DNA from: Nocardia fluminea
GTDB taxonomy: Bacteria > Actinomycetota > Actinomycetes > Mycobacteriales > Mycobacteriaceae
Reading direction: 5' to 3'
NCBI RefSeq assembly: GCF_002846365.1
Contig: NZ_PJMW01000002.1
Span: 4,030,001 to 4,094,000, forward strand
DNA length: 64,000 bases
Shown: piece after piece, positions 44,649 to 54,100 of the stretch
Position numbering within the stretch: position 1 is the first letter of the stretch
Layout: the number at the start of each line of letters is the position of its first letter
Translations under genes and position numbers: made by a program
Notes under the pieces: model-generated
What the model was told of the DNA's origin: nothing
Database searches by the model: none
The model's input: only the letters and a program-made list of their open reading frames with translations

Positions 44649-45371
44649 GTGAACGTGGCGCGAACGACACCGATCCGCGCGGGTGATCCGGGCTCGCGCC
44701 GCTGGTGGCCGGTGCTGGCTGCCGTGTCGTTCGCGCTCACCGGCTGCGCGCAGAGCGTCAGTGGGACACCGGTCGCCGAGAGCGCGGTGTCGGTGCGCCG
44801 GATCGAGGGTTCGCTGGCCGAGCTGCTGCCCGAGCCGTCGCGGTTCCCGGCCCGGTATCCGGCGGTGGTGCTGCCCCCGCAGGCAGCGACCGCGGCCGCG
44901 GGCGATCTCGACGGCGTGGGGGCGGGCGCGACCGTGAACCCGTCGACGTGCACGCCGCCCGAGCCCGAGCCCGGCGGGGAGCCCGCGGCGGTGGCGGTCG
45001 GGACCGACGACGCGAGCCGTTCCACGCTGACCGTCGAGCTGTCGCGCAGCGCCGAACCGGTGGCAGCGCTGCGCGATCAGCTCGGCGAGTGCGGGCTGAT
45101 CCAGGTCCGGCGGGCGGGGGCGGCGTCCACCGTCACGACCGCGCTCGACCGGGTGAGTCCCGCCGGTACCGACGATGCGATAGCGTTGCGGCGCACTGTG
45201 GTTCCCGAAGTCGGTGGTGCCGGGCTGACACAGACGATGCAGACGTCGATCGGGCAGATCGGCGACGTGCGCATCACGGTGACATCGATGACTTTCGGTG
45301 CGGGACAACCGGATACAGCCGCGGTGGACGAGATGTTCGCCACCACCGCCGCGGCCGTACGCGGTAGCTGA
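44649..45371 (+). CDS. secreted lipoprotein (DUF5642-like)
   Basis: A 240-residue protein starting at GTG, with a basic N terminus, a hydrophobic core (PVLAAVSFAL) and lipobox LTGC; Cys33 should be lipidated. The mature part is ~200 residues, with four further cysteines and alternating beta-type sequence. It recalls the short mycobacterial DUF5642/sensor-like lipoproteins; the family name is tentative. It diverges from the PAC2 gene across a 232-base region in which no clear promoter motif was identified. Confidence 0.75.
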   Translation: MNVARTTPIRAGDPGSRRWWPVLAAVSFALTGCAQSVSGTPVAESAVSVRRIEGSLAELLPEPSRFPARYPAVVLPPQAATAAAGDLDGVGAGATVNPSTCTPPEPEPGGEPAAVAVGTDDASRSTLTVELSRSAEPVAALRDQLGECGLIQVRRAGAASTVTTALDRVSPAGTDDAIALRRTVVPEVGGAGLTQTMQTSIGQIGDVRITVTSMTFGAGQPDTAAVDEMFATTAAAVRGS

Positions 45372-45517
45372 AGCGCCTACCACCAGGCGGTGACAGATTC
45401 ACCCGCCGCGCGTGGCCGGGACCGGGGTTACTCCACAGCTTCAGCGCTACGCACAGGGCAATGGAAAGCCCAGGTCGGTGCGGCCGGTGTGCGGAAGCCG
45501 GCGGGCACCGTGGAGCC

Positions 45518-46684
45518 ATGACGCCTTCGACGAACCCCACCCGGCGGGCCGAGCGCACCGGCCCGTTTCCCCGCGCACTCGGCTGCGCCGAATCCACTCC
45601 CCGCTATCCCGGCGGACTGCCGCGCCCACCACTGCGGGTCGACGAACCCGGTGAACTCATCGCCGCCCTGCCCGCGATGCTCGGTTTCGTCCCCGAACGG
45701 TCCCTCGTCGTGGCCGTGCTGCACGAGGTGGCGGGCGGGGCGGCCGAAGCGATCGAGGCGGTCGTGCGCTTCGACCTCGACGTGGCCACCGACATCCGGC
45801 TCCTCGACCAGTTCACCGCCTGCCTGGCGTCGATCTGCCTGCGCGAGGAGGCGACCGGGGTACTCGCCGTCTTCGTCGAGGACCGAGCCGAGTTCGAGGG
45901 CGAGGAAGTCCTGCGGGCGGCGGAGCTGATCGATGCGTTGGCCGAGGACGGGATCGCGGTCCGGGGCGCCTGGTCGGTGCCCGCGATCGCGGCGGGGCAG
46001 CGCTACCGCAGTGTGTTCGGGACGGTCGGATCCGGTCTTGTCACCGATCCGTCCTCCTCGCTCGTCGCCGTGTCACATGTGCTGGAAGGCAAGCAGATTC
46101 GTGGTTCGCGCCGCGAGATGACGGCGCTGATGATTCCCGACGAACTGCTGGGCGCCCGGGTACGTGCCCAGCTCGGCCCGGCGGACGCGCGGTACCGGGC
46201 CGGGCTGGCGGCGGCGGCGCGCGCCGGGAACGCCGTCGCCTACCAGCGGCGGGCTCTGGAATGGGTGCTGTGGCAGATCGCCGACACCGCGTCCGGCGCA
46301 CCGCGTGCCGCCCGCGAACTCGCACGACTGGCCGCGACCCTGCGTGACCGGCCGATCCGCGATGCCGTGTACGGGCTCGCCGTGGGTGATCACGCCGAGG
46401 CCGCCGAGCGGCTGTGGGCGCAGCTGGTCAGGGCGGCATCCGGTACCGACCGGGCCGAAGCGGCCGCCCTGCTCGGTTTCAGCGCCTACCTGCGCGGCGA
46501 CGGGCCGTTCGCCGGCGTCGCTATCGCCGCCGCCGTGGAGGCCGACGCCGAGCACGCGATGGCGGTGCTGCTGGAGACCTCGCTACAGACCGGACTGCGG
46601 CCGGAACGGTTGCGCAGACTCGCGCTGTGTGGTCACCAGATCGCCGCCGACCTCGGGGTCGACATCGGCCCGATCACCCTGTGA
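45518..46684 (+). CDS. DUF4192 family protein
   Basis: A 388-residue cytosolic protein. The N-terminal PPLRVDEPGELIAALPAMLGFVPERSLVVAVL segment (about residues 37-68) is the hallmark of the actinobacterial DUF4192 family. The C-terminal half is Ala-rich and helical, with RPIRDAVYGLAVG and AEAAALLGFSAYLRGDGPFAGVAI. Function is unknown. The ATG at 45518 is preceded by GTGGAG. It is convergent with galE, 10 bases apart. Confidence 0.88.
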   Translation: MTPSTNPTRRAERTGPFPRALGCAESTPRYPGGLPRPPLRVDEPGELIAALPAMLGFVPERSLVVAVLHEVAGGAAEAIEAVVRFDLDVATDIRLLDQFTACLASICLREEATGVLAVFVEDRAEFEGEEVLRAAELIDALAEDGIAVRGAWSVPAIAAGQRYRSVFGTVGSGLVTDPSSSLVAVSHVLEGKQIRGSRREMTALMIPDELLGARVRAQLGPADARYRAGLAAAARAGNAVAYQRRALEWVLWQIADTASGAPRAARELARLAATLRDRPIRDAVYGLAVGDHAEAAERLWAQLVRAASGTDRAEAAALLGFSAYLRGDGPFAGVAIAAAVEADAEHAMAVLLETSLQTGLRPERLRRLALCGHQIAADLGVDIGPITL

Positions 46685-46694
46685 GGCGGGCATT

Positions 46695-47675
46695 TCAGCG
46701 AGCGCTGTGGGCCTTCGTGCCGAGGGAACGCAGGAAATCCCAGGCGTCGGAGACGATCTCGTCGAGATCGTTGTGCTCGGGCCGCCAGCCCAGCTCGGCC
46801 ACCGCGCGATCACTGGAGGCGATCAATACGGCCGGATCACCCGCGCGGCGCGGCGCGTCGATCGTCTCGATCGGCAGACCGGTGACCCGCTCGCACGCCG
46901 AGATCACTTCGCGCACCGAGAAACCCGTGCCCGAACCCAGGTTGCAGATCCGGTGCGTGCCCGGCTGCGACGACGACAGCGCGAGCAGATGCGCCTGCGC
47001 CAGGTCGCGGATGTGGATGTAGTCGCGCACGCACGTGCCGTCCGGCGTCGGCCAGTCGGTGCCGTACACCGAAATGGCCTTGCGGTGACCCAGTGCCACC
47101 TGCAACACGAGGGGAATCAGATGCGTTTCCACGACCCGGTTCTCGCCGAGCCCGGCATAAGCGCCCGCCACGTTGAAATAGCGCAGGCTGGTCGCGGCCA
47201 GATCGTGTGCCGCCGCGTAGGAGGTGATGGCGTGATCGATGGCCAGCTTGCTCGCGCCGTAGGGATTGGTGGGTCGGGTGGGCGAGGCCTCGGTGATCGG
47301 GACCTGCTCGGGCTCGCCGTACACCGCGGCGGTGGAGGAGAACACCAGCCGGGGGGTGGCGGTCTCACGGATCGCCTCGAGCAGCGTCAGCGTCTTCACG
47401 ACGTTGCCGTGCCAGTACTTCTCCGGCTTCTCCACCGACTCGCCGACCAGCGACTGCGCCGCGAAATGCAGTACACCGTCGAAGGATTCGGCGCGCAGCA
47501 GATCGGGAGCGGCGACAGCGATGTCGCCCTCGACGAATCGGGCACCGGCAGGCACACCGTCGGCGTTACCGGTCGAGAGGTCATCGACCACGACCACCTC
47601 GTGGCCCTCTTCGAGCAGCACGGCGGCGCAGCCGCCACCCACGTAGCCGGCGCCGCCGGTGACAAGGAGTTTCAC
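46695..47675 (-). CDS. galE: UDP-glucose 4-epimerase
   Basis: A 326-residue extended SDR. GGAGYVG at residues 7-13 binds NAD, the SST triad residues are near 113-115, and Y139 and K143 (YGASK) complete the active site. [10 protein letters not shown] and the C-terminal [12 protein letters not shown] segment are characteristic. It interconverts UDP-glucose and UDP-galactose, needed for galactan of the mycolyl-arabinogalactan wall in this group. It starts three bases after the ideR stop and is in one operon with it, as with dtxR-galE in corynebacteria. Confidence 0.94.
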   Translation of the reverse strand: MKLLVTGGAGYVGGGCAAVLLEEGHEVVVVDDLSTGNADGVPAGARFVEGDIAVAAPDLLRAESFDGVLHFAAQSLVGESVEKPEKYWHGNVVKTLTLLEAIRETATPRLVFSSTAAVYGEPEQVPITEASPTRPTNPYGASKLAIDHAITSYAAAHDLAATSLRYFNVAGAYAGLGENRVVETHLIPLVLQVALGHRKAISVYGTDWPTPDGTCVRDYIHIRDLAQAHLLALSSSQPGTHRICNLGSGTGFSVREVISACERVTGLPIETIDAPRRAGDPAVLIASSDRAVAELGWRPEHNDLDEIVSDAWDFLRSLGTKAHSAR

Positions 47676-47678
47676 GTA

Positions 47679-48365
47679 TCAGACCAGCCTCACCTGGACG
47701 GCGTGCGCCATCTCTTCGGACAGTTCGAAACCGTTGTGACCCGGCACCGTGATCAGTACCGCACCCGGCTTGGTCTCCACGGTAACGCGTGCGTCGGGCA
47801 CCACGCCCGCCTCACGCAGCCGCCCGATGACCTCCGGGTCGGTCTGGATGTGCTCGGCCAGCCTGCGCACGACCACCGCGTGCAGCGCGCCGTTGGGCAG
47901 ATCGGAGAGCCGGATCAGCTTCTCCTCGGCGGCGGGCGTGTCGTCGAGGCCCAGTTCGTCCAGTCCGGGGATGGGGTTGCCGTAGGGCGAGGTCGTCGGG
48001 TGGTTGAGCACCTCGATCAGGCGGCGCTCCACCTCCTCGCTCATCACGTGCTCCCAGCGACACGCCTCGGCGTGGACGTTCTCCCAGTCCAAACCGATGA
48101 TGTCGACCAGCAACCGCTCGGCGAGCCGGTGCTTGCGCATCACCGACACCGCCATGGAACGGCCCTTGTCGGTGAGCTCGAGATGGCGGTCGCCCGCGAC
48201 GAGCAACAGGCCGTCGCGCTCCATCCGCGCGACCGTCTGGCTCACCGTCGGACCACTCTGCTCGAGGCGTTCGGCGATGCGCGCCCGCAAGGGCACCACG
48301 CCCTCTTCCTCGAGGTCGTAGATGGTACGGAGATACATCTCCGTGGTGTCGACCAGATCCTTCAC
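47679..48365 (-). CDS. ideR: iron-dependent repressor IdeR (DtxR family)
   Basis: A 228-residue regulator starting at GTG with GAAGGGG upstream. The next upstream ATG at 48386 adds seven residues not found in relatives. The winged helix covers residues 4-65. The metal ligands fall at the same residue numbers as in DtxR/IdeR: M10, C102, E105 and H106 for one site and H79, E83 and H98 for the other. A C-terminal SH3-like domain (~150-228) is present. With ferrous iron it represses siderophore genes and activates iron storage. No IdeR box was found before the peptide synthetase in this window. Confidence 0.96.
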   Translation of the reverse strand: MKDLVDTTEMYLRTIYDLEEEGVVPLRARIAERLEQSGPTVSQTVARMERDGLLLVAGDRHLELTDKGRSMAVSVMRKHRLAERLLVDIIGLDWENVHAEACRWEHVMSEEVERRLIEVLNHPTTSPYGNPIPGLDELGLDDTPAAEEKLIRLSDLPNGALHAVVVRRLAEHIQTDPEVIGRLREAGVVPDARVTVETKPGAVLITVPGHNGFELSEEMAHAVQVRLV

Positions 48366-48494
48366 CTGATACCCCTTCGTCAGCACGAATTCTACCCACG
48401 CGCGAACGCCGGTCCGCCCGTCGGACCAGCGGCCCTATTTCTACTGCATGTCAACGCCACACGGGGGCTGCTGCTTCCGGCTAGCGTGGCGACC

Positions 48495-49736
48495 ATGGTC
48501 ACGTCGCCGCGCAGCGAAACCAGTGGGACCGTCGTGTGGACCGAGCGATTCCTCGGCTACACCTGGAGTCCGGAGCATCCGATGAAGCCGGCGCGCCTGC
48601 AATACACCATGTCGCTGGCCCAAAGCCTAGGTCTTCTCGAAGGTGTCGAGCCGCTGGCACCCGACGCGGCCACCCCGTCCGACCTGATGCGGGTCCACAG
48701 TGGCTCCTACATCGAGGCGGTGCGCCGGGCCGGGCAGGGGCCGCCGACGCCCGAGGACGCCCTCTACGGGCTCGGGACAGCCGACAATCCGGTGTTCCCG
48801 CGGATGCACGAGGCGGCGTCGGTGATCGTGGGCGGCACTCTCGCCGCCGCGCGGGAGATCGCGGCGGGCCGCACCCGGCGGGCGGTGAGCATCGGGGGTG
48901 GAATGCACCACGCCATGCCGAATTCGGCGGCGGGGTTCTGTGTCTACAACGATGCCGCGATCGCCATCTCGTGGCTGCTCGACCACGGCTTCGACCGCAT
49001 CGCCTACCTCGATGTCGACGTCCATCACGGCGACGGGGTACAGCACGCGTTCTACGCCGATCCCCGGGTGCTCACGGTGTCGATGCATCAGCACCCGGCG
49101 ACATTGTGGCCCTATACCGGCTGGCCGGAGGAGACCGGAGTCGGGGCAGCCGAGGGCACCTCGATCAATCTGCCGCTGCTGCCCGGCACCCGGGACGTGC
49201 AGTGGCTCAGAGGTTTTCACGCGGTGGTGCCCGGGGCGGTGGCCGCGTTCCGGCCGCAGATCATCGTCAGCCAGTGCGGCGTCGACACCCATCGCGAAGA
49301 TCCGCTGGCCGATCTGGAACTCACCGTGGACGGTCAGCGCGCGGCCTTCCTCGCGATGCGCGACCTCGCCGACGAACACGCCGAAGGACGCTGGCTGGCC
49401 ATCGGCGGCGGCGGCTACGGCGTGGTGCGGGTGGTGCCGCGCGCCTGGACGCACCTGCTCGCCGCGGCACTGGACCGGCCGCTCGCCCCCGAGACACCGG
49501 TGCCCGCGGACTGGATCGACCAGGTACGAGCGTCCGCACCGCGCGTGCAACCACCCATGACCATGGGTGACGGCGGCGACACGGCCTTCCGCCCCTGGGA
49601 CGGACCCGGCGGCACACCCGAGATAGGCGACGCGGGCCAGATCCGCGCGCAACGCGCGGTCGACACCGCCATCACGGCTACCCGGCGGGCCACCTTCGGC
49701 CTGCTCGGGCTCGATCCGGAGGACCCTCGTGACTGA
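48495..49736 (+). CDS. acuC: AcuC-type histone-deacetylase-family protein
   Basis: A 413-residue zinc-dependent deacetylase. GGGMHHAMPNSAAGFCVYND near residues 135-154 holds the paired catalytic histidines, DVDVHHGDG near 174-182 two of the zinc ligands, and SQCGVDTHREDPL near 260-272 the third aspartate. The fold matches acetoin-utilisation AcuC, which removes acetyl groups from acetyl-CoA synthetase in Bacillus. Its last codons overlap the next gene, a GNAT/acyl-CoA-ligase fusion, by eight bases, so deacetylase and acetyltransferase are made together. The start ATG has only a weak ribosome site. Confidence 0.9.
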   Translation: MVTSPRSETSGTVVWTERFLGYTWSPEHPMKPARLQYTMSLAQSLGLLEGVEPLAPDAATPSDLMRVHSGSYIEAVRRAGQGPPTPEDALYGLGTADNPVFPRMHEAASVIVGGTLAAAREIAAGRTRRAVSIGGGMHHAMPNSAAGFCVYNDAAIAISWLLDHGFDRIAYLDVDVHHGDGVQHAFYADPRVLTVSMHQHPATLWPYTGWPEETGVGAAEGTSINLPLLPGTRDVQWLRGFHAVVPGAVAAFRPQIIVSQCGVDTHREDPLADLELTVDGQRAAFLAMRDLADEHAEGRWLAIGGGGYGVVRVVPRAWTHLLAAALDRPLAPETPVPADWIDQVRASAPRVQPPMTMGDGGDTAFRPWDGPGGTPEIGDAGQIRAQRAVDTAITATRRATFGLLGLDPEDPRD

Positions 49737-52700
49737 GCCACTGCTACCCGATACCTCGGACACGCCCGCGAATCCGCCTGCGCCGCCCCAGCATTGGTAC
49801 GGCGATGTGCTCGCCGCCGACGGTGGCGTGGTCCGGGTGCGCCCCATCGTGCCCGCCGACGCCGACGCGCTCGCCGCCTTTCACACCGGTCTGTCCGATC
49901 GCACCCGGTATCTGCGCTATTTCGGTCCGTACCCGCAGATCTCGCCCAAGGACATGTACCGCACCACCCACGTCGACTACCGCGATCGGGTCGGTCTCGT
50001 CGCGGTGCTCGGCACGGCGATCATCGGCGTTGCCCGCTACGAATTGCTCGCCCGGCAGGGCCCACGCGCGGCCGAGGTCGCGTTCGTGGTCGCCGACGAG
50101 CACCAGGGGCGTGGGTTGGGCTCGGTGCTGCTCGAACACCTCGCCGGTGCCGCCGCCGAGAACGAGGTGGTGGCTTTCGTCGCCGAGGTGCTGGCCGAGA
50201 ACGAGGCCATGATCACGGTCTTCCGCGAGGCCGGCTACCAGCTACAGCGCAGCCGTGACGGTTCCGAGGTCCACCTCGAATTCGCCATCGACCCCACCGA
50301 AGCGTTGCGCACCGTGCGGGATTCGCGCGAGGCCGCCTCGGAAGCACGCAGTGTCGGCAATCTGCTCGCGCCCCGCTCGGTCGCGGTGATCGGCGCCTCA
50401 CCGGAGCAGACCCGGGTGGGCGGCGCGGTACTGGCGAATCTGCTGGCAGGCGGTTTCAGCGGGCCCGTGTTCCCGGTGAACCTGCACCGGCGCTCGGTTC
50501 GCGGTGTGCGCGCCTACGCCACGGTGAGCGAGATCCCCGACGAGGTGGACCTGGCGGTGGTGGCCGTGCCCCCCGCCGCGATCGGCGCGGTCCTCGACGA
50601 CTGCATGGCCAAGGGGGTCAAGGGCCTGATCGTGCTGACAGCGGGCTTCGGCGAGACCGGGGCGGCCGGATTGGCCGCGGAACACGACCTGGTCGCGGCG
50701 GCGCGTGGGCACGGGATGCGAGTGGTCGGCCCCAGCGCGCTCGGCATCGCCAACACCGACCCGGCCGTCGGCCTCAACGCGACGTTGGCCCCCGTACTTC
50801 CCCAACGCGGCCGCATCGGCTTCTTCTGCCAATCCGGCCCGCTCGGCGCGGCGATCCTCGGCGAGGCCGCGGCCCGCAACCTTGGCCTGTCGACCTTCGT
50901 CTCGGCGGGAAACCGGGCCGACGTCTCGGGCAACGACCTGCTCCAGTACTGGGACACCGCCGCCGACACCGAGGTGATCCTGCTGTATCTGGAGAGCTTC
51001 GGTAACCCGCGCAAGTTCTCCCGGCTGGCCCGCCGGGTGGCTCGTGGCAAACCGATCGTCGCGGTGAGCAGCGGCCGCCTCGCCGCCGGCGCCGACATGG
51101 ACCGCATCGTGGTCCGCGACCTCTTCGGCCAGGCCGGGATCATCCAGGTCGACTCCATTTCCGAACTGTTCGATTGCGCCGCCCTGCTGGCCTGTCAGCC
51201 GCTACCGAAGGGCCCCCGGGTCGCGGTGGTCGGCAACAGCGCCGCGCTGAACTGGCTGGCGATCGACGCCGCGCGCAGTGAGGGGCTGCGGGTGCACCGC
51301 CCCGTCACCGCCGCCGACCGAGGTCCCGGAGCCCGCCCGACCGAACGCGGGGTGCGAAGCGGGCAACCGCTAGACCCGGACACGCAGAGCGCTCGACCGC
51401 AGGAGCGCGTCGAGCGAGGCACGGATCGTGCCGGGCGAACCTGGGGTTTGCTCGGTGTCCGGCGGGGAAGCCGGGGCGCGGGGAACGCCGGGTCGCCAGA
51501 CCGTCCCGACAGTGCGGGGTCGACGGACCGGCCCCGGCGTAGTACCGGGTCGACTGACCGGTCCAGGGGTAGCGCCGGGTCGACTGACCGGACCGGGGGG
51601 AGCGCTGGGTCCACCGACCGGATGGGGGGTAGCGCTGGGCCGGCTGATCGGTCCAGTGGCAGCGTTGGGTCGGCTGACCGGACCAGTGGCAGCGTTGGAT
51701 CGGCTGACCGGTCCCCGGGCAGCGCCGGGTCGACTGACCGGACCGGGGACAACACAGGGCCGACTGACTGGGCTGGAGACGGCACCAACTCACCCGACCG
51801 GACCGAGGGCGCCGTCGGGCCGATCTCGCAGATGGCCGACAGTGCGATCGTGGACGGGCCGGTGGATCTCGGACCGGAGGCAACACCCGCCGACTACCGG
51901 GAAGCGGTCCTCGCCGCGCTGCGCAGCGACGAGGTCGACGCGGTGATCGTAGTGGTCGCCCCGCCTGTTCCGGTGCCGATGGAAGGCTTCGGGGACGCCT
52001 TGCGGGCGGCTGCCGCGGCGGCGCCGGGGAAGCCGGTGCTCACCACGTTCGTCGCGGAGTCGGGCATCCCGCGACAGTTGGCGGTCCGTACCACCGCGGG
52101 TGCGCCGGCGCGGGGGTCCATCCCGTCCTATCCGGACCCGGAGCGAGCCGCACGGGCGCTGGCCAGGGTCGACCGGTACGCGCGCTGGCGGGATCGGCCG
52201 ATCTCACCCGTAGTGCGCCCGCCCGGTATCGACACCGCGGCCGCGGCGGCGCTGGTGGAGGGGTGGCTCGCCGAATCGGGCGGGCGGTGGCTCACCGACG
52301 AGGAGGCGGTGCGGCTGCTCGGGTGCTACGGCATCGACGTGGTCGAGTTCCGGGCGGTCCGCGACGCCGAACAGGCGGTCGCCGCGGCCGAGGAACTCGG
52401 GTTTCCGGTCGCGGCGAAGGCCACGGGGGAGCTGTGGCGGCGCCGGCCGGATCTGATCGGCGTGCGCTTGGACCTGTGGGGTCCCGACGCGGTCCGGCAG
52501 GCCTACACCGATCTGGTGCAGATCTGCGGCGATCCGCTGCTGCACGTGCAGAAGATGGCGACCAAGGGCGTCGGCTGCGTGCTGCGCGTCACCGACGACC
52601 CCTCGTTCGGGTCGGTCATCCAATTCGGCCTGTCCGGCATGATCATCGACCTGCTCGGCGACCGCGCCTATCGGGCCCTGCCGCTGACCGAGGAGGAAGC

Positions 52701-52953
52701 CACCGCGCTCATCGATGCCCCGCGCGCGGCGCCACTGCTGTCGGACGGCCCGGGCAGAGTGGGTGTCGACAAGGCGGCCCTGGCCGAGCTGGCCCAGCGC
52801 ATTTCGGCCCTGTTCGACGACATCCCCCAGATGCGCGAACTCTCCTGCGACCCCGTACTCGCGGCCGCCGCCTCGGCGGAGATCATCTACGCCCGCGCGC
52901 GCATCGGCCCCGAACCCAGCCGCTTCGATACCGGCCCCCGCCGGCTGGCCTGA
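49729..52953 (+). CDS. GNAT acetyltransferase-acyl-CoA ligase fusion, Pat-like
   Basis: A 1074-residue protein starting at GTG inside the end of the deacetylase gene. Residues ~20-190 form a GNAT domain (EHQGRGLGSVLLEHLA). CoA-binding (RSVAVIGAS near 216), succinyl-CoA-ligase-like (FFCQSG near 365) and ATP-grasp (from ~850) domains follow, the NDP-forming acetyl-CoA synthetase arrangement of protein acetyltransferases such as Pat/YfiQ. Between residues ~530 and ~705 a Gly/Ser/Thr/Asp/Arg-rich insert, including ten 10-residue repeats at 595-694, splits the second ligase-type domain; relatives lack it as far as I recall. Coupling to AcuC suggests a reversible lysine-acylation pair. Whether the ligase half is active is unknown. 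Confidence 0.88.
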   Translation: MTEPLLPDTSDTPANPPAPPQHWYGDVLAADGGVVRVRPIVPADADALAAFHTGLSDRTRYLRYFGPYPQISPKDMYRTTHVDYRDRVGLVAVLGTAIIGVARYELLARQGPRAAEVAFVVADEHQGRGLGSVLLEHLAGAAAENEVVAFVAEVLAENEAMITVFREAGYQLQRSRDGSEVHLEFAIDPTEALRTVRDSREAASEARSVGNLLAPRSVAVIGASPEQTRVGGAVLANLLAGGFSGPVFPVNLHRRSVRGVRAYATVSEIPDEVDLAVVAVPPAAIGAVLDDCMAKGVKGLIVLTAGFGETGAAGLAAEHDLVAAARGHGMRVVGPSALGIANTDPAVGLNATLAPVLPQRGRIGFFCQSGPLGAAILGEAAARNLGLSTFVSAGNRADVSGNDLLQYWDTAADTEVILLYLESFGNPRKFSRLARRVARGKPIVAVSSGRLAAGADMDRIVVRDLFGQAGIIQVDSISELFDCAALLACQPLPKGPRVAVVGNSAALNWLAIDAARSEGLRVHRPVTAADRGPGARPTERGVRSGQPLDPDTQSARPQERVERGTDRAGRTWGLLGVRRGSRGAGNAGSPDRPDSAGSTDRPRRSTGSTDRSRGSAGSTDRTGGSAGSTDRMGGSAGPADRSSGSVGSADRTSGSVGSADRSPGSAGSTDRTGDNTGPTDWAGDGTNSPDRTEGAVGPISQMADSAIVDGPVDLGPEATPADYREAVLAALRSDEVDAVIVVVAPPVPVPMEGFGDALRAAAAAAPGKPVLTTFVAESGIPRQLAVRTTAGAPARGSIPSYPDPERAARALARVDRYARWRDRPISPVVRPPGIDTAAAAALVEGWLAESGGRWLTDEEAVRLLGCYGIDVVEFRAVRDAEQAVAAAEELGFPVAAKATGELWRRRPDLIGVRLDLWGPDAVRQAYTDLVQICGDPLLHVQKMATKGVGCVLRVTDDPSFGSVIQFGLSGMIIDLLGDRAYRALPLTEEEATALIDAPRAAPLLSDGPGRVGVDKAALAELAQRISALFDDIPQMRELSCDPVLAAAASAEIIYARARIGPEPSRFDTGPRRLA
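51511..51810 (+). repeat. ten 30-bp in-frame tandem repeats
   Basis: Ten consecutive 30-base units, the middle ones 75-90% alike, the first and last more diverged. Each encodes S-[A/T/V]-G-S-[T/A]-D-R followed by three variable residues. They lie in the insert of the Pat-like gene. The unit length keeps the frame, so copy number could change without breaking the protein. Confidence 0.92.
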
Positions 52954-52976
52954 GCGGGTGGACGGGCGGAACGAAC

Positions 52977-53032
52977 AACGCCGACCGGCTCGCGACCCGG
53001 AGGGGAGGGGTTCGCGGTCGCCGGTCGGCGTT
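52977..53032. terminator. bidirectional terminator between Pat-like gene and sigB
   Basis: Perfect outer stem AACGCCGACCGG / CCGGTCGGCGTT (12 bp) with a further inner pairing CGCGACCC / GGGTTCGCG broken by one bulge. It sits between two convergent genes ending at 52953 and 53070. Confidence 0.8.
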
Positions 53033-53069
53033 TCGGCAGACGACCCCGCGGGGCCGTCGAGTTCTCGGA

Positions 53070-54038
53070 TCAGCTGGCGTAGGCGCGCAAGCGGTCGGCG
53101 CGGTCGCCCTTGCGCAGCTTGGACATGACCTCGCGCTCGATCTGGCGGACCCGCTCACGGGACAGGCCGAAGAGCTTGCCGATCTGGTCCAGGGTGCGCG
53201 GCTGGCCGTCGTCGAGACCGAAGCGCAGGCGGATGACCTGCTGCTCGCGCTCGTCGAGGGTGGCCAGGACGCTGCGCACGTCGTGGTGCAGCAGGCCGGC
53301 GATGACGGCGCTCTCGGCGGAGGTGGCCTCGGAATCCTCGATGAAGTCACCGAGGGGAGCCTCCTCGTCGTTGCCGACGGGCATGTCCAGGCTCACCGGG
53401 TCACGGCTGTGGTCGAGCAGGTCGGCGATCTTCTCCACCGGGATGCCCGACTCGTTGGCGAGTTCGGCGTCGGTGGCCTCGCGGCCGAGCTGCTGATGCA
53501 GTTCACGCTTGATCCTGGCCAGCTTGTTCACCTGTTCGACCAGGTGCACGGGCAGCCGGATGGTGCGGCTCTGATCGGCCATGCCACGGGTGATGGCCTG
53601 ACGGATCCACCAGGTGGCGTAGGTGGAGAACTTGAAGCCCTTGGCGTAGTCGAACTTCTCCATCGCGCGGATCAGTCCGAGGTTGCCCTCCTGGATGAGG
53701 TCGAGCAGCGGCATGCCGCGACCCGTGTAGCGCTTGGCCAGGGATACGACCAGACGCAGGTTGGCCTCGAGCAGGTGCGAGCGGGCGGCGGAACCCTCGC
53801 GAACCAGAATCGCCAGATCGCGCTTGCGAGCCGCCGTCAACCGCTTACCGGTTGACAGCAGGTTCTGGGCATACAGGCCCGCCTCGATGCGCTTGGCCAA
53901 TTCGACCTCGTCGGCCGCCGTGAGCAGTGCCGTGCGTCCGATGCCGTTGAGGTACACGCGTACCAGATCGGCTGCGGGGCTCTGGGCGTCGATATCGGCC
54001 TCGCTGGGGCGCAAACGAGTGGTGGCGGGGCTTGTCAT
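53070..54038 (-). CDS. sigB: RNA polymerase sigma factor SigB
   Basis: A 322-residue group 2 sigma factor. Region 1.2 ([31 protein letters not shown]), region 2 ([58 protein letters not shown]), region 3 and region 4 ([28 protein letters not shown]) are all present. The long SigA N-terminal extension is missing, which identifies SigB. The ATG at 54038 has AGGAGG upstream. Linkage to ideR agrees with the mycobacterial locus. It directs general-stress and stationary-phase genes and is itself driven by an ECF-type promoter at 54073-54100. Confidence 0.95.
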   Translation of the reverse strand: MTSPATTRLRPSEADIDAQSPAADLVRVYLNGIGRTALLTAADEVELAKRIEAGLYAQNLLSTGKRLTAARKRDLAILVREGSAARSHLLEANLRLVVSLAKRYTGRGMPLLDLIQEGNLGLIRAMEKFDYAKGFKFSTYATWWIRQAITRGMADQSRTIRLPVHLVEQVNKLARIKRELHQQLGREATDAELANESGIPVEKIADLLDHSRDPVSLDMPVGNDEEAPLGDFIEDSEATSAESAVIAGLLHHDVRSVLATLDEREQQVIRLRFGLDDGQPRTLDQIGKLFGLSRERVRQIEREVMSKLRKGDRADRLRAYAS

Positions 54039-54072
54039 GACTTGCCTCCTGTCGGTGGTGTCTCACTCCGAT

Positions 54073-54100
54073 CAACGGACCCGACTTAGAGAAAGTTCCC
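54073..54100 (-). promoter_or_regulatory. SigE/SigH-type ECF promoter of sigB
   Basis: On the minus strand GGGAAC (54100-54095) and CGTTG (54077-54073) have a 17-base spacer between GGAAC and CGTT, matching the mycobacterial SigE/SigH consensus. It would start transcription near 54068, about 30 bases before the sigB ATG. This agrees with sigB control by ECF sigma factors in mycobacteria. Confidence 0.85.

Noticed and set aside
46164..48494. A 1190-codon plus frame running through the DUF4192, galE and ideR region into the deacetylase
   Set aside because: Only its last part (from 48495) encodes a recognisable protein; the earlier part is antisense or out of frame to well-supported genes.
51195..51788. 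A 197-codon repetitive minus-strand frame opposite the 30-bp repeats
   Set aside because: It is the antisense reading of the in-frame repeat and has no independent support.
51511..51810. CRISPR-like array
   Set aside because: The units are contiguous, diverged and without spacers; they are coding tandem repeats.
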